64,000 bases of DNA, taken from Thermococcus indicus (lineage in GTDB: Archaea; Methanobacteriota_B; Thermococci; Thermococcales; Thermococcaceae). A model generated the notes under the pieces. The model was not told where the DNA came from and made no database searches. It saw nothing but the letters and a program-made list of their open reading frames with translations. This document shows, piece by piece, positions 9,277 to 18,610 of this stretch. Within the stretch, counting starts at the first letter, position 1, and each line of letters begins with the position of its first letter. Where the stretch lies: contig NZ_CP040846.1 in the NCBI RefSeq assembly GCF_006274605.1, positions 930,001 to 994,000 on the forward strand, in the 5' to 3' direction. A program made the position numbers and the translations under genes.

Positions 9277-11025
9277 ATGATAGTTGCCATCATCGACGGC
9301 TACACTGACGAGCCCGCGGGACTCGGTGTTCCACCGTATCTGGGGATATACCCTCGCTATGCTTACGGCGCCATAAAAAAGGCTCGAAGGGACGCCAGGG
9401 TTTTCTACCTGACCATAGATGACCTGAGGGCCACCTTCGAGGGCGAAAGGGGAGTGGCCACTAAGAACAAGACCCCAAACTTCCCCCGAACCCGTGAGAT
9501 ACTCGAGAGGGCGGACGTTATCGTGTACATAGGTGGCCTGCACACCCCCGGTAAGTACCTCTCAGCCGTCCCGTCCCAGGTCGAGGAGGTCGCGAGGTTC
9601 CTCCGGCCGTTTCAAGGGGTTAAAATCCTCGGCGGCCCGGCGTTCATGGGCTCCGCCCACGCCGGCGGGACGAGGATAACCTCCCGCGAGCTTCTCCTTG
9701 CCCAGTCCGTCTTTGACCACATCGTCTACGGCGACCTCGAGGCGTTTCTGCACGATTACCTCGTGAATCCGTCCGATGCCGACCCCCTCCGCTTCAGAAC
9801 CTACGGGGAGCTGAGGGACTACGCACTGCTCGGGGCGGAGGTGGTGGGGCAGTTCCCCGACTTTCCCGACTTCGTGATAGCTGAGATAGAAACCCAGCGT
9901 GGCTGTCCCAAGGCGATGGGCATAGGCGGCTGCTCCTTCTGCACCGAGCCGGTTCGCTACAGAAACGTCGAGGACAGGCCCATCGAGGATGTCGTTGCGG
10001 AGGTCGAGGCCCTTTACACCCTGGGGGTGAGGCACTTCAGGGTCGGCAGACAGAGCTGCATCTTCTCGTACATGGCCAGACCGGACGGAAGGGTCCCGAT
10101 ACCTAATCCAGAGGCTCTGGAGAAGCTTTTCCGGGGTATTCGCTCCGTCGCGCCCGGACTTAAGACCCTCCACGTGGACAACGCGAACCCCGCCGTCATA
10201 GCCAACTACCCGGAGGAAAGCGTTAGGATAGCCAAGGCGCTAATAAAGTACGGGACCCCCGGAAACGTCGTTGCCTTCGGGCTCGAGAGCGCCGACCCGA
10301 AGGTGGCGAAGCTCAACAACCTGAACGCCACCGCCGAGGAGACCTACGAGGCGGTGAGGATACTCAACGAGGTGGGGGCAAAGAGGGGCCCCAACGGCAT
10401 GCCGTGGCTCCTGCCCGGGATAAACGTGATTTTTGGCCTTCCTGGGGAGAGGAAGAAGAGCTACGAGCTGACTTTCCAGTTTTTCAAGAGGCTCCTGGAC
10501 GATGGGCTGATGGTCCGCAGGATAAACATCAGGCAGGTGGTCGTCTTCCCGGGAACTCCACTGTGGCACATGCGGGATAGGGTCAGGACCGAGAAGCACA
10601 AGAAGCTCATCCAGCACTACAAATACAAGATAAGGCACGAGATAGACCTCCCGATGCTCAGGCGCGTTGTTCCCGTGGGAACCATCCTCCGCGATGTCCG
10701 CGCGGAGGTCCTTGAGAACGGCCTGACCTACGGCAGGCAGATAGGGAGCTATCCCCTGATCGTGGGCATGCCCAAGGAGGTGCCCCTGAACAGGTTCTAC
10801 GACGTCCTGATAGTTGGACATGGCTACCGGAGCATCACGGGAGTTCCCGTCCCGATAAACGTCAACCGCGAGAGCCCCAGGGTTCTTCAGTACCTGCCGG
10901 GGATTGGGAAGAAAACCGTGGTGAGAGTACTGGCGGAGAGGCCTTTCGGGAGCAAGGATGAATTCTTCCGGGTGGTGGGGGAAGAGAAAAGGAAAACCCT
11001 TGGGGATGTAATCACCCTGAAGTAG
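9277..11025 (+). CDS. COG1031-type radical SAM protein with C-terminal helix-hairpin-helix
   Basis: 582 residues from the ATG at 9277 (MIVAIIDGYTDEPAGLGVPP), chosen from the TATA position. An N-terminal region resembles a cobalamin-binding or Rossmann-like domain (FLRPFQGVKILGGPAFMG). The radical SAM cluster Cys lie in CPKAMGIGGCSFC, spaced CX8CX2C and not the usual CX3CX2C, followed by TEPVRYRNVEDRP. The end carries a helix-hairpin-helix (YLPGIGKKTVVRVLAE). COG1031 proteins have this layout and no assigned reaction, though a nucleic acid substrate is plausible from the HhH. The neighbours do not clarify the role. Confidence 0.85.
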   Translation: MIVAIIDGYTDEPAGLGVPPYLGIYPRYAYGAIKKARRDARVFYLTIDDLRATFEGERGVATKNKTPNFPRTREILERADVIVYIGGLHTPGKYLSAVPSQVEEVARFLRPFQGVKILGGPAFMGSAHAGGTRITSRELLLAQSVFDHIVYGDLEAFLHDYLVNPSDADPLRFRTYGELRDYALLGAEVVGQFPDFPDFVIAEIETQRGCPKAMGIGGCSFCTEPVRYRNVEDRPIEDVVAEVEALYTLGVRHFRVGRQSCIFSYMARPDGRVPIPNPEALEKLFRGIRSVAPGLKTLHVDNANPAVIANYPEESVRIAKALIKYGTPGNVVAFGLESADPKVAKLNNLNATAEETYEAVRILNEVGAKRGPNGMPWLLPGINVIFGLPGERKKSYELTFQFFKRLLDDGLMVRRINIRQVVVFPGTPLWHMRDRVRTEKHKKLIQHYKYKIRHEIDLPMLRRVVPVGTILRDVRAEVLENGLTYGRQIGSYPLIVGMPKEVPLNRFYDVLIVGHGYRSITGVPVPINVNRESPRVLQYLPGIGKKTVVRVLAERPFGSKDEFFRVVGEEKRKTLGDVITLK

Positions 11026-11794
11026 TGGTCTGGTTCTCGGTGGGCCACTTAAACTGCATGATTTTTTCGATTAACACCACTTCCGCACGGAGCGCGCCGT
11101 CGGATTTGCCTTCGAGGACTATCAGCCCGGGTCTGGGAACGATGACCCTGTTCACCTCGGCCCCTTCCGCCGGACCCAGCAGCACAACCGCCAGGTGGTC
11201 TTTGTTGCCTATCCTCCCCAGCCCGAGGGAGGTCTTTGTCATGAAGGAGAGGTACCTGGTGTCGTGGCGCTTCATGGTCTCTTCGTATGCGTACCCTCTT
11301 GCGCTGGCCTCGTCCATCCCGTTCTTCAGGGCCTCAACGTAGTAGTACCGTTTAAACAGTGTGGCAGTGAAGGCACTCATCTCAGCCACTGCCGCGGTGC
11401 GGTCTGAGCAGCTTCCCGTAAACTCCTCAGGATTGGAGGAGCAGACCTTGACGCTGGGGTCTCCAAGCACGATTGTGAAGCGCTGGTAGGGCGCGTTCAT
11501 CGTCATGTTTACATCGACTTCGGGTATGCCCGTTATATACCCCGTAACGTTGATGGCGTAGCCCTTTGTTCCCTTGGGTATTCTGAATCCGCGCATTGTT
11601 AGATTGACGTACTGGGGAAGCGTGAAAACAGCGTACTGGCCGCTTGGGAACCTGAGTACTATGTATGTGTGCTCCGGAGCGGGTTTGTCCGGGTTTACTG
11701 AGACATCGTATTTGGAGTATCCATACAGCAGGTAGCCGATGGGCGAGAGAATCAGGACTGCCAGAAGGAGCGCGACCAAGAACTTCCTTGACAC
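11012..11794 (-). CDS. membrane-anchored hypothetical protein
   Basis: 260 residues with one N-terminal hydrophobic segment (about 5-28, FLVALLLAVLILSPIGYLLYGY) and an extracellular remainder rich in beta-type sequence. An AFTATLFKRYYYVEALKNGM helix lies near the middle. It contains one likely disulfide pair (CSSNPEEFTGSC). No family is recognised. It lies 50 bases downstream of the S-layer gene on the same strand, so it may share its transcript and act at the cell envelope, which is inference. The 3' end overlaps the convergent radical SAM gene by 14 bases. Confidence 0.7.
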   Translation of the reverse strand: MSRKFLVALLLAVLILSPIGYLLYGYSKYDVSVNPDKPAPEHTYIVLRFPSGQYAVFTLPQYVNLTMRGFRIPKGTKGYAINVTGYITGIPEVDVNMTMNAPYQRFTIVLGDPSVKVCSSNPEEFTGSCSDRTAAVAEMSAFTATLFKRYYYVEALKNGMDEASARGYAYEETMKRHDTRYLSFMTKTSLGLGRIGNKDHLAVVLLGPAEGAEVNRVIVPRPGLIVLEGKSDGALRAEVVLIEKIMQFKWPTENQTTTSG

Positions 11795-11844
11795 TCTGGA
11801 AACCTCCTAGAAGTGTTGGGAAGTAAAGGAAGAAGAAAAGGCCT

Positions 11845-13659
11845 TCAGCTGAGGCCAGCGAGGTACTCCATAAGGGCCTTGGCGGCGGCAGCGGTGCCCT
11901 CCCTGTCGGTACCGGCGACAAGGACGACGCCGTAGCCGTTGATGTCGCCGCACTCGGCGACGTACTTGACAACGCCGCTGTCGGCACCGGTGCCGTACTC
12001 CTCCTTCCAGCCGTCGTAGTCACTCGGGACCTCGAGCTTCTCGGCGAGGGCGGCGGTGACGCTGTTGACGACCGGACCGCCGATGAGGATGAGGTTGCTG
12101 TCAACCTTGTCGAGGCCCTGCTCCATGACCTCGGTGTCGAGGACGGTTATCGGGGTGGTTATCTTGCTGACGACGGCGGCCTGGGCCGGGTCGGCGGTGG
12201 CGGTTATCTCGTCGATGGTCCATCCCTCGAGCTCGTCGCCCGGCTTGAGGGTCTCGGTGGTGTAGTCGGGCTTGAGCGGGTCGATGACGACCCATGCCTC
12301 CATGGCGGCGTAGGTCCTGTCGTCGTCCGGGTTCTTCTTCTTCATTATGTCGGCCTTGTAGTCCATGACGTAGGTGTTGAAGAGCTTGACCTCCTTACCC
12401 TCAAGCTCATCCTTGTTCTCGAGGGCGAACCAGTTGAGCTTGCCATCACTGATGCCAAGGCGGGCGATCCATCCGGGTATGTACTCCTTACCATCCTTTA
12501 TGTAGCTGATGTCGGTCTGAACTGCAACCTTGACGCTGGAAGTTCCGCCGATACCGATGAAGGTGTCAGTGAGGGTGACCCTTATGCCCCCGTCAAAGAG
12601 CTCCTCCGTTGGGTGGTCATCGGTGTTGAGGGTGATCATTTCGCTTCCGTCCGGGCCGGAGACCTCGAGGAACGCCTTCTCCTGGTTGACGTCGATGTCG
12701 AGGACCTTTATGGTGTAGTCGCCGAAGGTCTTGGCCTTGCCGGCGTCGATGTAGGTCTCGCCCCAGTCGTTACCGTACTCTATTGAGTCACTTCCAATGT
12801 CGAGGACCTTGACGGTCTTGCCGAAGAGGTCGATGGTGTCCCCAACCTCAACGCCCTTGATGACACCGCTCTCATATTCGCTGTATCCTTTCGGCTTGGT
12901 GTCGCTGACGGTGTAGGTGGTTCCAGTCTCACCGAGGACCGGGTCCCAGAGGGGCTTCTCGTAGGCGTTGAGGGCAAAGGTCACGTTGGCGACGACGTTG
13001 TCCACTATGAGGGTGAAGTCCTTGAAGTCGTCGATGTCGGTGTACTCGGTCGGGTCGTCGTTGAGCTGCTTGAGGGTGACCTTACCGATGTTAACGGTGT
13101 AGTGGAGCATGACGTCATCGGCAGTGTGCTTCTTATCGTTCGGGTCCGTCCAGTAGTTGTTCTTGACGTTCTTCCACTCGATGGCATCGTAGACGGTAAC
13201 CTTCCAGCCCCCGTCAAAGACTCCACCTGACCAGACGGAGTCGTCGAAGGTCTCGCTGAATATCGGGTTGTCATCGTCGTCGAAGCTGCCGTTCCACCAG
13301 TAGGCCTGGTCCTGGAGGTCCTCTCCGTCCCTGTACTCGCCGGTGTAAGTGTTGTCGAACACCGGGATGTCGTCCGGGTCGTAGGCGGTGTCCTTCTTGA
13401 CGACGACGCTGGCGTCCTTAACCTTAACGTCCTCGGTGGTGTAGAGCATGGTACCGAGAGCGACAGCTATGTCAGCGGCGCTTGAAACGTCAAGAGCAGC
13501 ACCCTGGCTTCCAACGACGATTTTAACGTTCGGCTGTCCGTCTTTAACGAAGAAGTCCTTCGGTATTTCCGGGACGGTCGGCTGAGCGGTGGCGAGGCCG
13601 ATGGTTGCTCCAACCATAGCGGCACCAACGGCGAGCGCCGCGATCTTCTTCACTTTCAT
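11845..13659 (-). CDS. S-layer protein
   Basis: 604 residues from the ATG at 13659, preceded by GGAGGTGTTGTGAA; a frame extension to 13719 runs through the leader and is rejected. The signal peptide MKVKKIAALAVGAAMVGATIGLATAQ is followed by a long, very acidic, beta-rich chain with the Thermococcales/Methanococcales S-layer N- and C-terminal domains. The terminus reads VVLVAGTDREGTAAAAKALM. It forms the protein lattice outside the membrane. Expression should be very high, consistent with the near-consensus promoter and hairpin leader. Codon use is strongly biased toward GAC, AAG and GTC. Confidence 0.93.
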   Translation of the reverse strand: MKVKKIAALAVGAAMVGATIGLATAQPTVPEIPKDFFVKDGQPNVKIVVGSQGAALDVSSAADIAVALGTMLYTTEDVKVKDASVVVKKDTAYDPDDIPVFDNTYTGEYRDGEDLQDQAYWWNGSFDDDDNPIFSETFDDSVWSGGVFDGGWKVTVYDAIEWKNVKNNYWTDPNDKKHTADDVMLHYTVNIGKVTLKQLNDDPTEYTDIDDFKDFTLIVDNVVANVTFALNAYEKPLWDPVLGETGTTYTVSDTKPKGYSEYESGVIKGVEVGDTIDLFGKTVKVLDIGSDSIEYGNDWGETYIDAGKAKTFGDYTIKVLDIDVNQEKAFLEVSGPDGSEMITLNTDDHPTEELFDGGIRVTLTDTFIGIGGTSSVKVAVQTDISYIKDGKEYIPGWIARLGISDGKLNWFALENKDELEGKEVKLFNTYVMDYKADIMKKKNPDDDRTYAAMEAWVVIDPLKPDYTTETLKPGDELEGWTIDEITATADPAQAAVVSKITTPITVLDTEVMEQGLDKVDSNLILIGGPVVNSVTAALAEKLEVPSDYDGWKEEYGTGADSGVVKYVAECGDINGYGVVLVAGTDREGTAAAAKALMEYLAGLS

Positions 13660-13681
13660 TTCACAACACCTCCCTGACTTT

Positions 13682-13757
13682 GGGCTTACGCCCTGGAATG
13701 GTCTAACATGTGTTGTCACTGAGTTTCTCCCCTTTAGGGGTATATATACTTTTCGCT
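13682..13757 (-). promoter_or_regulatory. S-layer gene promoter and hairpin leader
   Basis: On the minus strand GCGAAAAG (13750-13757) directly precedes TATATATA (13741-13748), a near-ideal BRE plus TATA. Transcription should begin near 13716-13720, leaving a leader of about 55-60 bases. The leader contains GGGC-GTAA-GCCC (13682-13693), a stem closed by a GNRA-type tetraloop, a few bases upstream of the GGAGGTG ribosome binding site. A CCCCTAAAGGGG inverted repeat lies just after the TATA box. The hairpin may stabilise this abundant mRNA. Confidence 0.65.
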
Positions 13758-13860
13758 TTCAGACCCTTTCTATGCTTAAAAAAAGCTCGCTCATTGCCGT
13801 AAAAATGAAAGGGAGCTTAATTAAATGACTATAAGCTTTTCGCCTTTTGACGATAATATC

Positions 13861-14703
13861 TCATGGATTTAGTCTGAACTCGGTGTTCTTTTTTTCGAGG
13901 ATGCGCTTTTTCAGGGGGCGCATTGTGAGCTCGTAGACAAAACCCGCCACGTCCGCCAGTGCACCCTGGAGTTCCGGAGCGGTTATGTCCACCACTTCGG
14001 GTTCCAGTATCGCTATCGCCACGGGAGAATATTTGGCGGTCAGCTGGATTAGATTCTCAAACGTGGACAGAAGCTCCGCCGCGATTAGTATGTACTTCCT
14101 TCCGTTCTCGTCTTCGCTCTGGACTTTAGGAACGAGTTTGTTTATGGTGCATCCCTCATACGCGAGGGCCTTTGCAAAATTCCTGGTGACTGTTTCCTCG
14201 TCGTCCCCAAAGACCTCCACGACAAAGCGGTAGAGGATTTTTCTATCCTCCACAATGAACTCTTCAATCTCCTCCCTGCTGTACCCTATCTGGGGCTCGG
14301 GAAACTCTTCCAGGGAAGGATAGGCCGCCAGTGGACCAAATTTGTCTATGAGCTGCCCCATGGCGTAGGAAAGCCCTCCAAGTAGTTCCATGAGTCCCTT
14401 TGCGTCCACTTCAATCTTTGGAGGGGATACAACCTCCACGGCGGCCGGTGCGTAGCGCACCGCGGTATTGAACACCGCATTGAGGGGTCCTGAGATCCTT
14501 GCCTCTATCATTCCGGAGTACGGCAACGTGTCGTTGTTGGGGTCTTCGATTATCTCTTCCACCCTCACGTCATGAACCCTGATGGATTTTTCAGCCTTCA
14601 GCCGTTCCGCGGTCTCCTCCATAGCCCTTTCTAAAACTTTCTTATCGCTTCCCAGGCCTTCGATGTAGAAAATAACCTCAATCGTCTCCAATTTCACCAC
14701 CAC
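13861..14703 (-). CDS. conserved hypothetical protein
   Basis: 280 residues, no transmembrane segment and no family recognised. Two halves look alike: ETIEVIFYIEGLGSDKKVLERAMEETAERL near the start and ILYRFVVEVFGDDEETVTRNFAKALAYEG from about residue 150. Each is followed by a beta strand and by a stretch ending in an A(V/I)xxxxP motif (VRYAPAAVEVVSPPK; AKYSPVAIAILEPEV). This suggests an internal duplication of a ferredoxin-like alpha/beta domain. The start at 14703 overlaps the stop of the upstream AmrS-type gene by 10 bases, so the two are probably translated together. A T7 run on the minus strand at 13778-13784 may end the transcript. Confidence 0.7.
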   Translation of the reverse strand: MVVKLETIEVIFYIEGLGSDKKVLERAMEETAERLKAEKSIRVHDVRVEEIIEDPNNDTLPYSGMIEARISGPLNAVFNTAVRYAPAAVEVVSPPKIEVDAKGLMELLGGLSYAMGQLIDKFGPLAAYPSLEEFPEPQIGYSREEIEEFIVEDRKILYRFVVEVFGDDEETVTRNFAKALAYEGCTINKLVPKVQSEDENGRKYILIAAELLSTFENLIQLTAKYSPVAIAILEPEVVDITAPELQGALADVAGFVYELTMRPLKKRILEKKNTEFRLNP

Positions 14704-15743
14704 GTCCTGTCATATCGCTTTTTTTGGTATGCCCCCACCACGGGAATCGGTTCGCCGCAGTACTTACACTTCCCATCGTCGGTCAGGTTGTACTCGGTGA
14801 TTTTGAATCCCCAGCGGACTATTAAAGGTTTGCCGCACTTGGGGCAGTAGGTGTTCTCTCCATCGTGCCCGGGTATGTTACCGACGTAGATGAATTTCAA
14901 CCCCTCCTCCCGGGCAACGCGGTGGGCCATTTCAACCGTTTCGACCGGCGTTGGAGGGAGGTGGGTCATCTTGTAGTGCGGGAAGAAGCGGGAGAAATGA
15001 ACCGGCGTGTCGTCCCCGAGGTTCTCGACCACCCATCTGGCGAAGGTTCTGATCTCCTCCTCTTTGTCGTTGAGCCTTGATATTATGAGATATGTCAGCT
15101 CGACGTGGATTCCGAACTCCTTTTTGGCTATCTCCGCGGTTCTCCTGCTCGGCTCGCCGCCCGGAACGCCGGCTATCTTCATGTAGAAGGCGTCATCGAA
15201 CGCCTTGATGTCGATGTTCATTGCGTCTATGTACGGTGCCAGCTCCCTGAACGGCTCCTCGTTTATGTAGCCGTTGGTTATCAGGAGGTTGTATATTCCC
15301 TCCTTCCTGGCGAGCTTCGCCGTTTCGAGCACGAGCTCATACCAGATTATTGGCTCGTTGTAGGTGTAGGCTATGCTCTCGCAGTCGTATTTTCTCGCCA
15401 GGGCAACTATCCCCTCCGGGCTCGCGTCGTGGAGGTAGGGGAAGTTCTCGTCGGCCTGGCTTATCTCCCAGTTCTGGCAGTGCTTGCAATGCATGTTGCA
15501 GCCGACGGTGCTTATTGAGAGGGCGCACGAACCGGGCCAGAAGTGGAAGAGAGGCTTCTTCTCCACCGGGTCGGCCCCTATCGCCGAGACCTTGCCGTAG
15601 TTGAGGGTGTAGAGCTTACCACCGATGTTCTTTCTAATCCTGCAGGAGCCGCGCTTTCCCTCGTTTATTATGCAGTTGAGGGGGCACAGTCTGCACCTTA
15701 CTCTTCCGCCCTCTAGCGGCTCCCAGTAGGTAGCTTCACGCAT
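14694..15743 (-). CDS. amrS: AmmeMemoRadiSam-type radical SAM enzyme (PflA-like)
   Basis: 349 residues from the ATG at 15743, which follows GGTGAG. An N-terminal CRLCPLNC cluster site precedes the radical SAM motif CNMHCKHCQNWEIS (CX3CX2C). A C-terminal zinc ribbon (CPKCGKP ... CKYCGEP) follows the barrel. This order matches the AmrS family of pyruvate-formate-lyase-activase-like proteins, which in other genomes accompany AMMECR1 and Memo proteins; neither partner is in this window. The reaction is unknown. It is translationally linked to the hypothetical gene downstream. Confidence 0.85.
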   Translation of the reverse strand: MREATYWEPLEGGRVRCRLCPLNCIINEGKRGSCRIRKNIGGKLYTLNYGKVSAIGADPVEKKPLFHFWPGSCALSISTVGCNMHCKHCQNWEISQADENFPYLHDASPEGIVALARKYDCESIAYTYNEPIIWYELVLETAKLARKEGIYNLLITNGYINEEPFRELAPYIDAMNIDIKAFDDAFYMKIAGVPGGEPSRRTAEIAKKEFGIHVELTYLIISRLNDKEEEIRTFARWVVENLGDDTPVHFSRFFPHYKMTHLPPTPVETVEMAHRVAREEGLKFIYVGNIPGHDGENTYCPKCGKPLIVRWGFKITEYNLTDDGKCKYCGEPIPVVGAYQKKRYDRTWW

Positions 15744-15767
15744 GCTTCTCACCGCATTGTAGTAGGT

Positions 15768-16493
15768 TCACTCCCGTTTAAGTTTTTGGTACATTTCATA
15801 GTACTCACGCATCGTCAGGAACTTTGCGTTCTGGCTCTTGTAGTGATCTATAAGCCTTCCGAGCAGTTCAACGGCCTTGTCTCCTGTGTTGAACCTGCAG
15901 TCCCACCGGATTTTTTCTTTCTGCATGGGAACGAACTCCCATGGGTGGGCGAAGTAAACGCGGGGCTCCTTCAGGCGGGCATGGATGAGCTTCTGCGCCC
16001 TCCAAGGTAGTCTTATGACCGAGCTCGTGGTAGATGCTGGGACTTCAAGAACATCACCGAAAAACCTCACGCCCCCCCGGTAGCCCTTGTAGGTCGCCTT
16101 CGAAGAGTCCACCAGTATGCCGTTTCTTTCCAGTATATCATAATAGTAATCCGGAAACTGCAGATTGGGCGCGCGGAACGAGACGACCTCCCCAAACTCC
16201 CTCAGCACCTTCAGGGACTTCACGATGGCCCTCTCGCCCTCCTTCTTGGTGAGCTTATCCAGCCGCTCGTGGTTGTAGTTGTGGCTTCCAAGCTCGTGGC
16301 CCTCGTCGATTACACGCCTGACCAGCTCGGGGAAGCGCTTCGCCATCTCCGCGGTGAAGAAGAACGTCGCCTTTACCTTCTTCTCAGCCATCAAATCCAG
16401 CAGCTTCGGGAGCCCCTCCTCCATGCCCCGCGTCGTCACCAGGTACGGCGGGCAGTCGTGTTCGACGTCAAACGTTATTGAGACGAGCATCAT
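15768..16493 (-). CDS. polysaccharide deacetylase family protein
   Basis: 241 residues. The NodB-type deacetylase signatures are present: SITFDVEHDCPPYL at the start (catalytic Asp and metal-binding Asp), ELGSHNYNHERL (the HxxxxH metal site) and SFRAPNLQFP (Arg motif). It would remove acetyl groups from N-acetylated sugars. The ATG at 16493 overlaps the stop of the glycosyltransferase gene by four bases, so it works in the same operon, probably on a surface or lipid-linked glycan made by the next two genes. No signal peptide is seen, so the site of action is likely cytoplasmic. Confidence 0.85.
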   Translation of the reverse strand: MMLVSITFDVEHDCPPYLVTTRGMEEGLPKLLDLMAEKKVKATFFFTAEMAKRFPELVRRVIDEGHELGSHNYNHERLDKLTKKEGERAIVKSLKVLREFGEVVSFRAPNLQFPDYYYDILERNGILVDSSKATYKGYRGGVRFFGDVLEVPASTTSSVIRLPWRAQKLIHARLKEPRVYFAHPWEFVPMQKEKIRWDCRFNTGDKAVELLGRLIDHYKSQNAKFLTMREYYEMYQKLKRE

Positions 16494-17713
16494 CCCAGCC
16501 TCCTCATCAGCTTGTAGGTGAGGTACAGCCTGTCTACCTCCGAGCCCACCTCAATCGTCATTCTGTAAACCCGGAGGAGTCTCTTGAGCACGACCTCCCA
16601 CGAGAACTCCCTTTCGGCCCTTTCTCTCGCGCGCACTCCCATCTCTACCAAAAGTTCAGGCTCCTCAAAGACCCTCGCGAGGTTCTCGGCCATTCCCTCC
16701 TCGCTGACCGCCAGAAGGCCGGTGGTACCGTGGACTACCATATCCGACAGCCCGCTCTCGTTCCGGCCGATGACGGGATTACCAGTCGCCATCGCCTCAA
16801 GTCCCACGACGGGAAATGCCTCAAGGATGCCGGGCATGAGAACCAGGTCCGCCGCCCAGTACAGCGGGAGAAGTCTTCCCCTCTCCATGAAGTCGTACAG
16901 TTCGGTTATCTCCCCGATGTCGGTTTCCCTGAGGTTTCTCTCCAGCAGGGGGCGCATGGGGCCGTTTCCCACCATTATGAGCTTTACCTTGCTTTTCGGA
17001 ATTCCGCTCCGTTTCAGCGCCTCCCTCATCATCACCGGTATCCTGTGGGCCTGCTTGCGCTCGGTCATCCTTCCGAGGTAGAGCACGACTATCTCGTCCC
17101 TCACCCCGATGTCCCTTCTGGCCCTCTCCCTCTCCTCGGGCTCGGGGGGACGCCATTTTTTAACGTCTATTCCGTTGGGAACCACGACGACCGGACGCCC
17201 GTTGAGCTCCTTTCCCAGCAGGTTTCTGGTATCCTCGGCGACGGGAGTGCTGACGGCCACGAAGGTGTCTATTCGTTTAAGGTGATGTCTGATGAATGGG
17301 CCGATTAAAAAGTCCAGGGGTGGCTTGCCGTAGAAGGAGTGGTTGGTGGCTGCGACAGGGACGTCCCTGATTCCCCTCGATATCTTTGACACGGCAACGG
17401 CCAGGGGTGAATATATGCTGTGGACGTGGGTTATGTCAAACCCCTCTCTCTTGTAGAACTCGTTTATCTTCCAGAACTGCGAAAATCCAACGCTGGAGTG
17501 GTATTTGCGGAAGTAGAGGGTCGCGGGAAACCTGACAACGTGGTAGGGGAAATTATCAACGTAGGGTTTCATGTACCTGTAGTCATGGGTCAGGACGTAG
17601 GGCTCGTGCCCGGTGAGAACGAGGTTGCGGGCGAGTTCATCGATGTGTGATTCTATTCCCCCGATTTTGGGGTAGAACCAGTCGCTTGCTATTGCGATTT
17701 TAAGGCTTTCCAT
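16490..17713 (-). CDS. GT4 family glycosyltransferase
   Basis: 407 residues with the GT-B fold order. The N-terminal acceptor domain begins IASDWFYPKIGGIESHIDEL. The C-terminal nucleotide-sugar domain contains VVVPNGIDVKKW, VLYLGRMTERKQAHR, and the EX7E-type motif PGILEAFPVVGLEAMATGNP. It should add a sugar with retention of configuration. The sugar and acceptor cannot be told from sequence. It overlaps the flippase-like gene upstream by 25 bases and the deacetylase downstream by 4, so the three form one translation-coupled glycan operon. Confidence 0.9.
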   Translation of the reverse strand: MESLKIAIASDWFYPKIGGIESHIDELARNLVLTGHEPYVLTHDYRYMKPYVDNFPYHVVRFPATLYFRKYHSSVGFSQFWKINEFYKREGFDITHVHSIYSPLAVAVSKISRGIRDVPVAATNHSFYGKPPLDFLIGPFIRHHLKRIDTFVAVSTPVAEDTRNLLGKELNGRPVVVVPNGIDVKKWRPPEPEERERARRDIGVRDEIVVLYLGRMTERKQAHRIPVMMREALKRSGIPKSKVKLIMVGNGPMRPLLERNLRETDIGEITELYDFMERGRLLPLYWAADLVLMPGILEAFPVVGLEAMATGNPVIGRNESGLSDMVVHGTTGLLAVSEEGMAENLARVFEEPELLVEMGVRARERAEREFSWEVVLKRLLRVYRMTIEVGSEVDRLYLTYKLMRRLG

Positions 17714-18576
17714 ATTTCAACCCCTCCGGACGTCAGGAGAACCGCTAGCCCCACTAAGCTGCTGGCAACGTACGATACAAAGCGCTCCAGGAGGGTTATC
17801 GAAACCGCGAGCGCCATGGGGATTCCGAAGTATGTGAGCGTCCCCACAAGGCCACCCTCGATTATACCCACACCTCCCGGGGTGAAGGCTACGAGGCCGA
17901 AGAGGAGATTGGCCACTGAAACCACCGCTATGAAGCTCCATGCCAGGTTGAGACCGAAAGCTAGAGCTATGAGCTTCAGCCTGACGACGTCGAGGAGCCA
18001 GACTGCGGAGCTGAGCAGGACCGCAGCCATGTTAAGACCGTGCATGCTCCGGAGTGCGGTTATCTTCCTCATCTCCTCATCCGTCACAGGGGTGCGGAAC
18101 AGGTGGAGCGAGAGCCTCACGAAGGCGTCCCACTTAATCCATATCAGGATTACCCCAGCTATGCCGAGGATCACGAAGGGAAGGGGTTCCCCCGATGAGA
18201 AGTAGGTCATCCCTGCGAGGAACAGGGCAAAGACCGGAATCGTCTCCAGTATGCGCTCGTAGACTATGCTGACCGCCGAGACACCGGCCGGAATGTTGGC
18301 CTTTTTGGAAACCCACGCCATCCTGAGCAGTTCCCCGCCGCTCCTGCTCATTGGGGTGACGTTGTTCATGAAAATCGAGGCGAGTATGGCCTTGACGAGC
18401 TCATGGAGGGGTGCATCCCTGCCGACACCCCTCAGAACCAGCTTCCAGCGGATGCCGTAGAGAACGACGCTCACGTAGTACGTTAGAAAGGCTAAGATGA
18501 GGTACTTGAGGGACGCGCTAACGACCACTGAAAAATACTGCTGCGCCGACGTTGCGATACTCTCCAGCATAGTCAT
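17689..18576 (-). CDS. flippase-like / LPG synthase TM-domain membrane protein
   Basis: 295 residues with about eight hydrophobic segments and the family signature RWKLVLRGVG, then SIFMNNVTPMSRSGGELLRM, of the lysylphosphatidylglycerol synthase transmembrane (UPF0104/YbhN) family. Members in archaea lack the synthase domain and are thought to move or modify lipid-linked molecules. The operon with a GT4 transferase and a deacetylase suggests export of a lipid-linked glycan (inference). A TATA-like GTTTTAAAAT at about 18600-18609 on the minus strand is about 27 bases before the start, suggesting a very short leader. Confidence 0.8.
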   Translation of the reverse strand: MTMLESIATSAQQYFSVVVSASLKYLILAFLTYYVSVVLYGIRWKLVLRGVGRDAPLHELVKAILASIFMNNVTPMSRSGGELLRMAWVSKKANIPAGVSAVSIVYERILETIPVFALFLAGMTYFSSGEPLPFVILGIAGVILIWIKWDAFVRLSLHLFRTPVTDEEMRKITALRSMHGLNMAAVLLSSAVWLLDVVRLKLIALAFGLNLAWSFIAVVSVANLLFGLVAFTPGGVGIIEGGLVGTLTYFGIPMALAVSITLLERFVSYVASSLVGLAVLLTSGGVEIWKALKSQ

Positions 18577-18610
18577 GACCTACCCTAAGTCGGCCCAGGA
18601 TTTTAAAACG

